Assembly: GCA_903900805.1 (NCBI GenBank)
Contig: CAIUOP010000066.1
Span: 1-57,466, forward strand
Origin: an uncultured beta proteobacterium
GTDB taxonomy: Bacteria; Pseudomonadota; Gammaproteobacteria; Burkholderiales; Burkholderiaceae
Reading direction: 5' to 3'
DNA length: 57,466 nt
The first letter of the stretch is position 1; each line of letters begins with the position of its first letter. The notes under the pieces were generated by a model that saw only the letters and a program-made list of their open reading frames with translations, did no database searches and was not told where the DNA came from. Positions 45,056 to 54,100 of the stretch are shown here, in pieces. Made by a program: the position numbers and the translations under genes.

Positions 45056-45989
45056 AACCCTAAGCTATCAAAAAATATATGTATTGGGTGCAGGCGCAGT
45101 AGGCTGCTATTTCGGTGGCATGTTGGCTCGCGCACAACACGATGTTACTTTTATCGCAAGACCGGAGCGAGCCCAGGCCTTAAATACATCGGGCTTAGAA
45201 ATGGATTGCAAAGCATTTCATGAAACGATTCAAGTCAAGGCTAGTTCTGATCTATCTACTTTGAAGGATGCAGATTTAGTTTTACTAAGTGTGAAGTCGC
45301 TAGATACAGCGCGTACGCTTGCAGAGGTGAAATCCAACTTGCCAAGCAAAGCAGTGATCTTAAGCTTACAAAATGGCGTGGCAAATGTAGAGATTACCTC
45401 CAAAATTATTGCTAATCCGATTTATGCAGCAGTAGTCTACGTTGCTGCAGGGATGATTGGCCAGAGCACTATGAAGCATCATGGCCGCGGTGAGCTCCTA
45501 GTTGGCAACATTAGCACTCCATCACCTACTGATGATGATAATCTCCAAGAAATTTGTAAGCTCTTTGAAGGCGCAGATGTTCCATGTGCTATTGCCTCAA
45601 AAATTAAAAGAGACATGTGGCTCAAGTTTTTAGTGAACTGTTCTTTTAATGCGATTTCGGGAATTGGTCAGATTTCTTATGGGGAGATGGTTAAGTCCCC
45701 CGGCATTGTCAAATTGATTGAAGAAATTACTAAAGAGTTTCTTGCAATCGCTGCGCTTGAGGATGTCAATATCAGTATGTCAGAGGCGCTTGCAGTAAAT
45801 GATTCAATAGCAACTACGATGGTTACACAGGTTTCCTCTACTGCTCAGGATTTGGCTAAAGGAAATATGACAGAGATTGATTTCTTAAATGGATACATTG
45901 TGGAATTGGGTAAGCGCTATGGAGTTCCAACACCATATAACCAATCTGTATTCGCTTTAGTCAAAATGATGGAATCCAAAATCAAATAG
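45045..45989 (+). CDS. Ketopantoate reductase-like (PanE/ApbA family) oxidoreductase
   Basis: A 314-residue 2-dehydropantoate 2-reductase family protein. It has the NADP-binding YVLGAGAVGCYFGGML, the SVKSLDT and SLQNGVANVE segments and the catalytic lysine region KRDMWLKFLVNCSFNAIS; ApbA-type C-terminal helices follow. The first usable codon is TTG, overlapping the ferredoxin end by 11 bp, so translation is coupled. True pantoate synthesis is only one option, because the family includes reductases for other 2-oxo acids and this copy is in a catabolic setting. Confidence 0.83.
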   Translation: MIYKTLSYQKIYVLGAGAVGCYFGGMLARAQHDVTFIARPERAQALNTSGLEMDCKAFHETIQVKASSDLSTLKDADLVLLSVKSLDTARTLAEVKSNLPSKAVILSLQNGVANVEITSKIIANPIYAAVVYVAAGMIGQSTMKHHGRGELLVGNISTPSPTDDDNLQEICKLFEGADVPCAIASKIKRDMWLKFLVNCSFNAISGIGQISYGEMVKSPGIVKLIEEITKEFLAIAALEDVNISMSEALAVNDSIATTMVTQVSSTAQDLAKGNMTEIDFLNGYIVELGKRYGVPTPYNQSVFALVKMMESKIK

Positions 45990-46650
45990 AGGGATTTGCT
46001 CCCTCGGCATCGATTTGTTTTTCCCAGGATGCATTTATAAAAGCAGGTAGCTTCATGCATTCATTCAAGATATTCATGAGAGTAGGATAGGGGCTCATAT
46101 CCATCTTGCTACTTAAAGCATTAAAGAGTTGTGGCACTAAGCAAATATCAATCAGGCCAGGCTGATTACCAAAGGCAAAACGGCCACGGCGCGGATCAGT
46201 GCTGAGTTGCTTTTCAACGCTCGCGAGCCCTAGCTTGATCCAATGTTGATACCAAGCATCCTTTGCCTCATTACTTGCTCCAAACTGTTTTATTAAGTGG
46301 CGTAGTACCCGCAAATTACTAATGGGGTGAATATCAATTGCCATATCCATGGCTATTGAGCGTACCCAAGCGCGATCTATTGGCGAGCTTGGGAGTAAAG
46401 CCGGTTCAGCTTGAATCTCATCTAAGTATTCAATAATAGCGAGCGATTGATGAATACTATTTTTTCCATCATCAAATAGTGGCACGAGACGATTAGGATT
46501 TTTATTTTCATAAGACTCGGACATTTGTTCCCCACCATTTTTAACGAGGTGTACCGGAATGACTTCGTAGTCCATATTCTTGAGATTAAGTGCAATCCGG
46601 ACACGAAAGGCAGCTGAGCTGCGCCAGTAGCTATATAGCTTAGGTTTCAT
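45982..46650 (-). CDS. maiA: Maleylacetoacetate isomerase / zeta-class glutathione S-transferase
   Basis: A 222-residue glutathione transferase of the zeta class. The active-site stretch SSAAFRVRIALNLK, PNRLVPLFDD and IHQSLAIIEYLDE are typical; MaiA isomerises maleylacetoacetate or maleylpyruvate with glutathione in tyrosine and gentisate-type pathways. I use the ATG at 46650 with AAGGAAA upstream. It is convergent with the ketopantoate-reductase-like gene, overlapping by 8 bp. Other zeta GST functions cannot be excluded. Confidence 0.87.
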   Translation of the reverse strand: MKPKLYSYWRSSAAFRVRIALNLKNMDYEVIPVHLVKNGGEQMSESYENKNPNRLVPLFDDGKNSIHQSLAIIEYLDEIQAEPALLPSSPIDRAWVRSIAMDMAIDIHPISNLRVLRHLIKQFGASNEAKDAWYQHWIKLGLASVEKQLSTDPRRGRFAFGNQPGLIDICLVPQLFNALSSKMDMSPYPTLMNILNECMKLPAFINASWEKQIDAEGANPSI

Positions 46651-46738
46651 AGATAGGGTTTCCTTAGACTTGTGGATAACAGTATATTCATGAAGCAAAT
46701 TTCAGAGAAAGGTTTTCAATTGCTTTAGACTGTTTTGC

Positions 46739-47368
46739 ATGGAACAAATAAATTTCTGGATTGGCATCATTGCAACAATGGCATTTGCAGTCACTGGCGT
46801 TTTGGCCATTGCCGATCGTGGGGTCGATCTTTTTGGTGTTTTGGTGCTTGGTTTAATCGCTGCGATAGGTGGGGGAACTATTCGGGACATTATCTTGGAG
46901 GTTCCTACCTTTTGGTCTGAGAACCAGATTTATGTTTGGCTTGCATTAGGCGCAAGCGTGCTCACTTTTTTTGCCGAACCTTTCTTTACTCAACCGCAGA
47001 TATATCGCTTGATGTTGTACATCGATGGTTTTGGTGCAGCCCTATTTGCTATTCAGGGAGCAGACAAGGCATGGGGCATGGATTTTGGTTTACCAGTTGC
47101 ACCCGTTATCTTGGGAGTGATTACTGCTATTGGCGGAGGCTTGCTGCGGGATATTTTGGCAGGACGGAAAACACTTTTAATGTCACATGAGTTATATGCG
47201 ATTCCGGTCACACTGGGATGCTGTGCTTATGTGCTGGTATTGAACTTTATTCCTCAGTATGCGATTGAGGGTTCGGTACTTTGTATGTTGGGAATCTTTG
47301 GGTTACGCGCAGCTGCTATTTACTGGAATCTACGCGTACCCAAGATGTTCATTACTAAAACGCGCTAA
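46739..47368 (+). CDS. TRIC-family (YadS/UPF0126) membrane channel
   Basis: A 209-residue membrane protein with seven predicted helices. It carries the two UPF0126 repeats, marked by AIGGGTIRDIILE and AIGGGLLRDILAG, which in bacterial TRIC channels line a cation pore. The C-terminus is positively charged (RVPKMFITKTR). Its physiological ion is not known here. The end overlaps the convergent gamma-glutamyltransferase gene by 14 bp. Confidence 0.88.
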   Translation: MEQINFWIGIIATMAFAVTGVLAIADRGVDLFGVLVLGLIAAIGGGTIRDIILEVPTFWSENQIYVWLALGASVLTFFAEPFFTQPQIYRLMLYIDGFGAALFAIQGADKAWGMDFGLPVAPVILGVITAIGGGLLRDILAGRKTLLMSHELYAIPVTLGCCAYVLVLNFIPQYAIEGSVLCMLGIFGLRAAAIYWNLRVPKMFITKTR

Positions 47369-48953
47369 CAGCCCCATCGCTACGGGGATCCCAGCCGCCA
47401 CGCAAAGTGCCTGATGGATCGCGAATGATGCAACCAGCGTGGCCTACTGTCTCATCAAAAGAGTCCAGCATCTCAATTTCATGACCCATAGCATGTAATT
47501 CTTTTGCAACCCAGGGACTAAAGCGAGATTCTAATTTGAGGCTATCGCTGGTTTGTCCCCAAGTGCGACCGAGCAACCAACGTGGGCGACTAATAGCATC
47601 TTGTGGATCGAGTCCATAAGTAGCAGTACGAGTAAAGAGGGCGCATTGCGTTTGAGGTTGACCATCGCCACCCATGGTTCCGTAGACCATTGAGCGACCA
47701 TCCTTAAATAAAGCCATGGCAGGATTGAGTGTGTGGAAAGGTTTTCGATACGGCTCAAGATGGTTCAAGGTCTTAGGGTCTAAAGAGAAACTACAACCAC
47801 GGTTCTGCCAATTGACGCCTGACTTCGGTAGCACAATGCCAGCACCGAACTCGTGATAAATACTTTGAATGAAAGACACACAGTTACCATCGCCATCAAT
47901 CACGCCCATCCAGATGGTATCTGCTGGACCTTTACCCTGTCCCCAAGGTAAAGCCTTTTTGGGGTTAATGTTCTTAGCCAATTTTTTCAGAAATGCAGGT
48001 GATAAAAACGACTGCGCATTTTTTGTCATGTAAGCGGGATCAGTGACAAACTGATCCCGAATCTTAAATGCTTGTTTAGTTGCCTCAACACAGTGGTGTA
48101 CATACTCAGTGCTATCGACCTTAAAGCGCTTTAAATTCAATTGATCCAAGATGCCAATGATCATCAATGACACTACGCCTTGGGTAGGCGGCACCATGTT
48201 GTAGACCTTAGCCATGCTGTGTTTCAGTTCAAGTGGATCAATGAGTTTTGCCTGATGACGCGCAAGATCACCCAAACGCAAGGGGCTACCAATATCAGTG
48301 AGCTCTTTTGCTAGTAAGTTAGCAAGATCGCCACGATAAAAGTCATCGGTACCTTTGCTTGCAATCTGGCGCAGTGTTTTAGCTAGGCGCTCTTGCTTAA
48401 AGATACTACCAACATCCGGCGCCTTGCCATTGACTAAGAAAGTCTTGGAGAAACCTGGAATGGGACTTAGCTCCACACGCTTCTTGGCGGTTAAGCTGGA
48501 TTGACTATAAGTGACTGGCACTCCAGTTTCTGCGTAATGAATAGCATCTGCCAACAAACGAGACAAAGGAATTTTACCGCCCAGACCTTGTTTGGAGAGC
48601 TTATGTGCAGCACCCCAGCCAGAGATTGTGCCGGCAACGGTATTGGCTGCAACGGGTCCGCGAAACGGAATGGCTTTGGTAATGCCGCGATCTGCATACC
48701 ATTGCTTACTAGCTAAGCCAGCAGCGGCACCGCAGGCATCAATGCCACCCATCGCCTTACCAGGAGAGTGTATGACCCAGAAAGAGTCGCCACCGATTGA
48801 ATTCATATGGGGATAAACGACCGCAATAGTAGCTGCTGCTGCCACCATTGCTTCTAATGCGTTACCACCTTCTCTGAGAACCGCTAGTGCTGATTCAGAA
48901 GCAAGGGAGTGCGGTGCAACCGCCATCCCTTGAATACCCCACTTTGCCTGCAT
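47355..48953 (-). CDS. ggt: Gamma-glutamyltransferase family protein
   Basis: A 532-residue Ntn-hydrolase precursor that should cleave itself into two subunits. The expected catalytic Thr is Thr346 in ADTIWMGVID, the new N-terminus of the small subunit; QSIYHEFGAG and GTMGGDGQPQ are family features. No signal peptide is obvious (start MQAKWGIQGMAVAPHSLASE), so the protein is probably cytoplasmic. Related family members are glutaryl-cephalosporin acylases, so the substrate may not be glutathione. It lies 36 bp after a TRAP transporter operon on the same strand. Confidence 0.88.
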   Translation of the reverse strand: MQAKWGIQGMAVAPHSLASESALAVLREGGNALEAMVAAAATIAVVYPHMNSIGGDSFWVIHSPGKAMGGIDACGAAAGLASKQWYADRGITKAIPFRGPVAANTVAGTISGWGAAHKLSKQGLGGKIPLSRLLADAIHYAETGVPVTYSQSSLTAKKRVELSPIPGFSKTFLVNGKAPDVGSIFKQERLAKTLRQIASKGTDDFYRGDLANLLAKELTDIGSPLRLGDLARHQAKLIDPLELKHSMAKVYNMVPPTQGVVSLMIIGILDQLNLKRFKVDSTEYVHHCVEATKQAFKIRDQFVTDPAYMTKNAQSFLSPAFLKKLAKNINPKKALPWGQGKGPADTIWMGVIDGDGNCVSFIQSIYHEFGAGIVLPKSGVNWQNRGCSFSLDPKTLNHLEPYRKPFHTLNPAMALFKDGRSMVYGTMGGDGQPQTQCALFTRTATYGLDPQDAISRPRWLLGRTWGQTSDSLKLESRFSPWVAKELHAMGHEIEMLDSFDETVGHAGCIIRDPSGTLRGGWDPRSDGAVSAF

Positions 48954-48989
48954 TGCAAAACCCCTCTGTTTTTTTCTACCGTTTTTATA

Positions 48990-50435
48990 TTATTTATTTT
49001 CACGCAATTGACGCTCGATATCTGCACTAGAGTCTACCTTGATCTCATTTTGCTCGACGCCAGCTAATGGATCAACGGATGGACCACTAGCATCAAAGAC
49101 AGCTGTCGGCTTATCAACAAAGTAGGTCACTGTTTCTGGGATGAAGATGATGATCGCTACTAAGATCAGTTGTAAACCTACCCATGGCAGGGCTCCATAG
49201 TAAATATCAGAGCTCTTCACTGATGGCGGTGCGACCCCTCGCAGATAAAACAAGGCAAATCCAAAGGGTGGATGCATAAAGGAGGTTTGCATATTGGCAC
49301 CGAGCAGTACACCAAACCAAATAAGGTCAATTCCCAATTTTTGCGCTACTGGAGCAAGCAGTGGAATGATGATGAAGGCGATCTCAAAGTAATCTAAGAA
49401 GAAAGCTAAGAAGAAGATAAACAAGTTCACCGCAATCAAGAAGCCGAGTTGGCCACCTGGTAAGCCTGAGAGTAACTCTTCAATCCAAAGATCACCATCC
49501 ACACCGCGGAATGCTAAGCCAAAGACAGTAGAGCCAATCAGAATAAAGATCACCATGGCGTTGATGCGCATGGTGGAAGTCATGGCATCCCAAACCAAAG
49601 TCTTTTGTAAGCGCCCATTCATAGCGGCGAGAACCAAGGCTCCCACTGAGCCCATCGCACCACCTTCAGTTGGCGTTGCTAGACCCATCAAAATCGTACC
49701 AAGCACTAGGAAGATGAGGGCAACGGAAGGAACAATACCCCACAGAATTTTCTTTAATAACTTCCAATCAATTTTTGGACGCGCTTCTGGTGGAAGTGCT
49801 GGTACATCTTGTGGTCTAAAAATCGATAAGAAGAAAATAAACAAACAGAACAGTGCTATTTGAATGATGGAAGGCCCAATAGCACCGGCATACATATCAC
49901 CAACTGACTTGCCTAACTGGTCAGCCAACACAATTAATACCAGTGATGGTGGAATCAATTGGGTAATCGTTCCTGATGCGGCGATCACACCAGTTGCTAC
50001 ACGCGGGTTATAGCCATAACGTAGCATGATCGGCAGGGAGATTAAGCCCATTGCGATGACGGATGCAGCGACAGTTCCAGTGATTGCACCCAGAATTGCG
50101 CCCACAATAATGACGGCATAAGCTAAGCCACCACGGATTGGACCAAATAACTGCCCCAAACCTTCGAGCATATCTTCTGCTAGTCCACACTTCTCGAGAA
50201 TTGCACCCATGAAAGTAAAAAAGGGAATCGAGAGTAATAAGTCATTCGAAAGAATGCCAAAGACTCGGTCTGGGAGTGCTTGCAAGAAAGTGGGCTGGAA
50301 CATGCCCATTTCGATGCCAATAAAAGAAAAGAATAAGCCAACAGCGCCGAGCGAAAAGGCGGCTGGGTAGCCAATTAATAAAAATACTATCAATCCCCCA
50401 AACATGATGGGGGCCATCAAATCATGGCTAATCAT
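48990..50435 (-). CDS. TRAP transporter large permease (DctM type)
   Basis: A 481-residue, roughly 12-helix membrane subunit of a tripartite ATP-independent periplasmic transporter. Typical segments are LIGYPAAFSLGAVGL, GAITGTVAASVIAMG and MHPPFGFALFYLRGVAP. It drives uptake with a sodium gradient together with the DctQ and DctP partners. A hydrophilic C-terminal tail is present. Its ATG overlaps the small-permease stop by 4 bp. Confidence 0.94.
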   Translation of the reverse strand: MISHDLMAPIMFGGLIVFLLIGYPAAFSLGAVGLFFSFIGIEMGMFQPTFLQALPDRVFGILSNDLLLSIPFFTFMGAILEKCGLAEDMLEGLGQLFGPIRGGLAYAVIIVGAILGAITGTVAASVIAMGLISLPIMLRYGYNPRVATGVIAASGTITQLIPPSLVLIVLADQLGKSVGDMYAGAIGPSIIQIALFCLFIFFLSIFRPQDVPALPPEARPKIDWKLLKKILWGIVPSVALIFLVLGTILMGLATPTEGGAMGSVGALVLAAMNGRLQKTLVWDAMTSTMRINAMVIFILIGSTVFGLAFRGVDGDLWIEELLSGLPGGQLGFLIAVNLFIFFLAFFLDYFEIAFIIIPLLAPVAQKLGIDLIWFGVLLGANMQTSFMHPPFGFALFYLRGVAPPSVKSSDIYYGALPWVGLQLILVAIIIFIPETVTYFVDKPTAVFDASGPSVDPLAGVEQNEIKVDSSADIERQLRENK

Positions 50436-50974
50436 TGGAGGGGTCTTTCGTACTTAGGATCGATTTGAATCATGCCAATAATGGCTGCATAGCGCTTGAT
50501 GATTTCAGAGAGACCTTGAAGGGTTAATAAAAAGAAACCTAGGGTGATTGCACCCCGAACTGGCCAGCGAATCAGGCCTCCTGGATTGCTCGAAGTTTCA
50601 TTTTGGACGACTGACGTAAGAAAAAATTCCCAAGAATAGTATCCAATGATGGTGGTCATGGGTAGAAAGAAAAAAATACCACCCAATAAGTCTAACCAAA
50701 GGCGAGCTTTATTGGGGTACATCGCATAGAGCACATCTACACGCACGTGTTCATTAAGACGAAACGTAGTGGCAGCACCGAACATCACCATCCCGGCAAA
50801 TAAATACCACTGCGCTTCCAACCAGCCATTAGAACTTAAATTGAAGCCGTACCGAATCAGCGCATTTCCTGTGCTGATCAGTACGGCAATCAAAACCATC
50901 CAACTTGCTAATACGCCAAAACGGTCATTTAAACGATCAACAAAACTTGCAAAAACTAAAAATTGCTTTGGCAT
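50432..50974 (-). CDS. TRAP transporter small permease (DctQ type)
   Basis: A 180-residue, four-helix DctQ subunit. Hydrophobic segments include VLASWMVLIAVLISTGNAL, the EAQWYLFAGMVMFGAAT loop, and FFLPMTTIIGYYSW; NEHVRVDVLY is the family motif. It is translated in an ATGA overlap with dctM and 20 bp after the binding-protein gene, so all three are one operon. Confidence 0.92.
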   Translation of the reverse strand: MPKQFLVFASFVDRLNDRFGVLASWMVLIAVLISTGNALIRYGFNLSSNGWLEAQWYLFAGMVMFGAATTFRLNEHVRVDVLYAMYPNKARLWLDLLGGIFFFLPMTTIIGYYSWEFFLTSVVQNETSSNPGGLIRWPVRGAITLGFFLLTLQGLSEIIKRYAAIIGMIQIDPKYERPLQ

Positions 50975-50994
50975 ATCAGACTCTCAATAAGGTT

Positions 50995-52080
50995 TTATTT
51001 GACTGGATTAGTCAACATGAAACTCATGAGAGTTTGTTCAGCAACCTTGTTCCACAGCATTTGGTCATTACGGAACTTCTTCCAAGGCTCGTAAATCTTC
51101 TTGAACGATGGATTCTTAGCAGCTTCTTCTTCATACATTTCGAAGGCCGCATTAGATGCTGCTTTCATAATATCTGTGGAATAAGACTGTAACTTGACAC
51201 CATTCTTAATTAAGCTTTGCAAAGCAATTGGGTTTTTGTAGTCGTACTCAGCCATCATGTCGATATTGCATTCGGCGCATGCTGAGACCAAAGCTTCTTG
51301 ATATTGCTTAGGCAACTTTTCCCATTCCTTGATGTTCACGTACATGGAGTACATCGAACAAGCCTCCCACCATCCTGGGTAGTAGTAGTAAGGGGCAATT
51401 TTGTAAAAGCCCAACTTTTCATCATCGTAAGGACCAACCCACTCAGCTGCATCAATAACACCTTTTTCAAGCGCTGGGTAAATATCACCGCCTGCGATTT
51501 GTTGTGGAATTGCGCCTAGACGGGACATCACTTCACCACCAAGTCCAGCAATCCGCATTTTGAGACCTTTGAGGTCTGCAACTGTTTTCACTGGCTTTTT
51601 AAACCAACCACCCATCTGGGTTCCGGTGTTACCAGCTGGGAAAGAAATAATGTTGTAGTCACGCAAAAACTCGCGTTGCAGTTTCAAGCCGCCACCCCAA
51701 TACATCCAAGCATTTTGTTGGCGCTGATTCATACCAAATGGAACAGTGGTGTCAAAAGCAAAGGTTTTATTTTTTCCAACGAAATAATAGCCAGCGGTAT
51801 GGGTGCATTCAACAGTACCTTGTTGTACTGCATCTACAGTACCGAAGGCTGGAACAATCTCACCGGCGCCAAAAATACGGATTTGGAATTTGCCATCCGT
51901 TAGAGCGGCCACTCGTTTAGAGATAAATTCACCACCACCATAAATAGTGTCTAGGCTTTTGGGGAAGCTAGAGGCACAGCGCCACTTTACTTCGGGCATG
52001 GATTGGGCAATAGCAGGGGCTGCCAAAACGCCAGCAGCAGCACCAACGGCTGTCTTACTTAAAAACTCACGTCTTTTCAT
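50995..52080 (-). CDS. TRAP transporter substrate-binding protein, TakP-like
   Basis: A 361-residue periplasmic binding protein. The N-terminus MKRREFLSKTAVGAAAG carries a twin-arginine (Tat) motif and ends in the cleavage site AIAQ. The mature part matches the TakP/FcbT1 subgroup (COG4663), especially DAAEWVGPYDDEKLGFYKIA and YYYPGWWEACS; TakP binds 2-oxo acids, and related proteins bind lactate or chlorobenzoate. First gene of the dctPQM-ggt operon; AAGGAGCAAG lies before the start. Confidence 0.9.
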   Translation of the reverse strand: MKRREFLSKTAVGAAAGVLAAPAIAQSMPEVKWRCASSFPKSLDTIYGGGEFISKRVAALTDGKFQIRIFGAGEIVPAFGTVDAVQQGTVECTHTAGYYFVGKNKTFAFDTTVPFGMNQRQQNAWMYWGGGLKLQREFLRDYNIISFPAGNTGTQMGGWFKKPVKTVADLKGLKMRIAGLGGEVMSRLGAIPQQIAGGDIYPALEKGVIDAAEWVGPYDDEKLGFYKIAPYYYYPGWWEACSMYSMYVNIKEWEKLPKQYQEALVSACAECNIDMMAEYDYKNPIALQSLIKNGVKLQSYSTDIMKAASNAAFEMYEEEAAKNPSFKKIYEPWKKFRNDQMLWNKVAEQTLMSFMLTNPVK

Positions 52081-52367
52081 TTGTCTTGCTCCTTAATTAA
52101 TCATTTTTAGGGTTCTACGTTTCAATACTTCAGGTGCTATTAAATCAGTCAATTATTGATAAGTTAGTAAGCTTGCACCTTAATTGGGCAATCTGCAATA
52201 TCTTGGTGCGGGCAGATATTTACGAGAATGCATCAAATGCTCACGGCAAATCCACTTTCATCGGGAAAACCCCCGCCTCATTTGATGGGCAATTACCCTT
52301 ACTCTAAGTATGGTCAAGCATAATCAACCCGTTGTTTTATTTAAATAAAAATAGTTAGGAGCTTCTG
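52081..52367. other. 287-bp gap between divergent TRAP and MFS genes
   Basis: The longest gene-free stretch. It holds no open frame I can support. It includes a 9-bp inverted repeat, CATCAAATG at 52231-52239 and CATTTGATG at 52279-52287, 39 bp apart, which may be a regulator site between the two promoters. Promoter boxes are weak on both sides. Confidence 0.5.
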
Positions 52368-54044
52368 ATGTCAACAACAACTAAAAGTAAATCAGCGCCA
52401 ATGACCGCTGAAGAGCGCAAAGTTATTTTTGCTTCTTCACTCGGCACGGTGTTTGAGTGGTACGACTTCTATCTTTACGGTTCTTTGGCTGCGATTATTG
52501 CCAAGCAATTCTTCTCAGGCCTAGATGAAGGCTCCGCATTCATTTTTGCTTTACTAGCCTTTGCTGCTGGTTTTATTGTTCGTCCATTCGGCGCTATTGT
52601 ATTTGGTCGCTTAGGTGATTTGATCGGTCGTAAGTACACCTTCCTGGTAACGATTTTGATCATGGGTTCGGCAACCTTCATTGTGGGCCTATTGCCTTCT
52701 TATGCCACTATTGGGATAGCTGCTCCAGTAATGCTGATTACCTTGCGGATATTGCAGGGCTTGGCTTTAGGTGGTGAGTATGGCGGTGCTGCAACTTATG
52801 TGGCAGAACATGCTCCCCGTAATAAGCGTGGTGCTTATACCTCTTGGATTCAAACTACAGCTACATTGGGTCTCTTGCTTTCACTGATGGTCATTTTGCT
52901 TACCCGTGAACTTACTGGTCCTAACTTTGAAGTTTGGGGCTGGAGAGTACCGTTCCTCCTATCCATTGCTTTGTTGGGCATTTCTGTATGGATTCGCTTA
53001 TCCATGGCTGAATCACCTGCCTTCAAGAAAATGAAAGATGAGGGCAAGTTGTCTAAAGCTCCATTGACAGAATCATTCGGTCAATGGAAAAATATGAAGA
53101 TTGTTATCCTGGCATTGTTCGGTTTAGTTGCTGGTCAGGGTGTGGTCTGGTATTGCGGGATGTTCTATGAGTTGTTCTTCCTCACCCAAGTACTAAAGGT
53201 TGATGCAAAAACAGCAAACTTAATGGTGGCAGGTGCGCTTGTATTAGGTACACCATTCTTTATTTTGTTTGGCTCTTGGTCGGACAAGATTGGTCGCAAG
53301 CCTATCATCATGGCCGGACTCTTGTTAGCAATCATTACTTACATTCCTAACACACCAGTTTCAATCTTCAATGGCCTAACTCACTTTGCTAATCCAGCTT
53401 TGGAAAAAGCAATGGCGAATTCACCAGCGAGTATTACTGTTGATCCAGCAGAATGTTCATTCCAATTCAACCCAACTGGTACTGTTAAATTCACAAGTTC
53501 TTGCGATATCGCAAAACAAGTGATGGCAACCAACTCAGCAAGCTACACCACTATCTCTGGTCCAGCAGGCGCGGTTGCTCAAGTCAAAATTGGTGATACC
53601 GTCATTGATGGATACACTTCTAAAGGTATCCCACCAGCTGATGCTAAGGCAGCAGATGCGAAGTTCAAAAAAGAAATTCGCGAGGCTTTAAATGCTGCAG
53701 GTTATCCAGCCAAAGCTGATCCGGTTGCTATCAACATACCGATGACTGTATTGCTCTTGGTGATTTTGGTGATTTATGTAACGATGGTTTATGCCCCAAT
53801 TGCTGCAGCGTTAGTTGAGATGTTCCCAACCCGCATTCGTTATACCTCCATGTCCTTGCCATACCACATTGGTAACGGTTGGTTCGGAGGCTTATTGCCA
53901 ACGATCTCCTTCGCCTTGGTAGCGCAAAACGGTAATATTTACTATGGTCTCTGGTACCCAATCATCATCGCTGCGATGACATTGGTAATCGGTACACTGT
54001 TTGTTAAAGAAACTAAAGACGTAGATATCTATGCAAATGACTAA
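52368..54044 (+). CDS. MHS-type MFS transporter with a large extracytoplasmic loop
   Basis: A 558-residue major facilitator of the metabolite:H+ symporter type: GTVFEWYDFYLYGSLAA, GRLGDLIGRKYTF, LALGGEYGGAATYVAEHAP and FPTRIRYTSMSLPYHIGNG are all family signatures. About 114 residues (342-455) are inserted between helices in the C-terminal half, polar and carrying two cysteines (363 and 379). Normal MHS members are 430-500 long. Substrate unknown; ProP, ShiA and KgtP are relatives. TAGGAG precedes the start. Confidence 0.9.
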   Translation: MSTTTKSKSAPMTAEERKVIFASSLGTVFEWYDFYLYGSLAAIIAKQFFSGLDEGSAFIFALLAFAAGFIVRPFGAIVFGRLGDLIGRKYTFLVTILIMGSATFIVGLLPSYATIGIAAPVMLITLRILQGLALGGEYGGAATYVAEHAPRNKRGAYTSWIQTTATLGLLLSLMVILLTRELTGPNFEVWGWRVPFLLSIALLGISVWIRLSMAESPAFKKMKDEGKLSKAPLTESFGQWKNMKIVILALFGLVAGQGVVWYCGMFYELFFLTQVLKVDAKTANLMVAGALVLGTPFFILFGSWSDKIGRKPIIMAGLLLAIITYIPNTPVSIFNGLTHFANPALEKAMANSPASITVDPAECSFQFNPTGTVKFTSSCDIAKQVMATNSASYTTISGPAGAVAQVKIGDTVIDGYTSKGIPPADAKAADAKFKKEIREALNAAGYPAKADPVAINIPMTVLLLVILVIYVTMVYAPIAAALVEMFPTRIRYTSMSLPYHIGNGWFGGLLPTISFALVAQNGNIYYGLWYPIIIAAMTLVIGTLFVKETKDVDIYAND

Positions 54045-54070
54045 GCATCTTTAGTCTGCAGTAAATAAGA

Positions 54071-54100
54071 AACCCGACCACAAAATGGTCGGGTTTTTTT
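54071..54100. terminator. Terminator after the MFS gene
   Basis: AACCCGACCA, loop CAAAA, TGGTCGGGTT: a perfect 10-bp stem followed by TTTTT, 26 bp after the MFS stop. It can also end the convergent MOSC gene, as AAGAAA precedes the stem. Confidence 0.88.
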
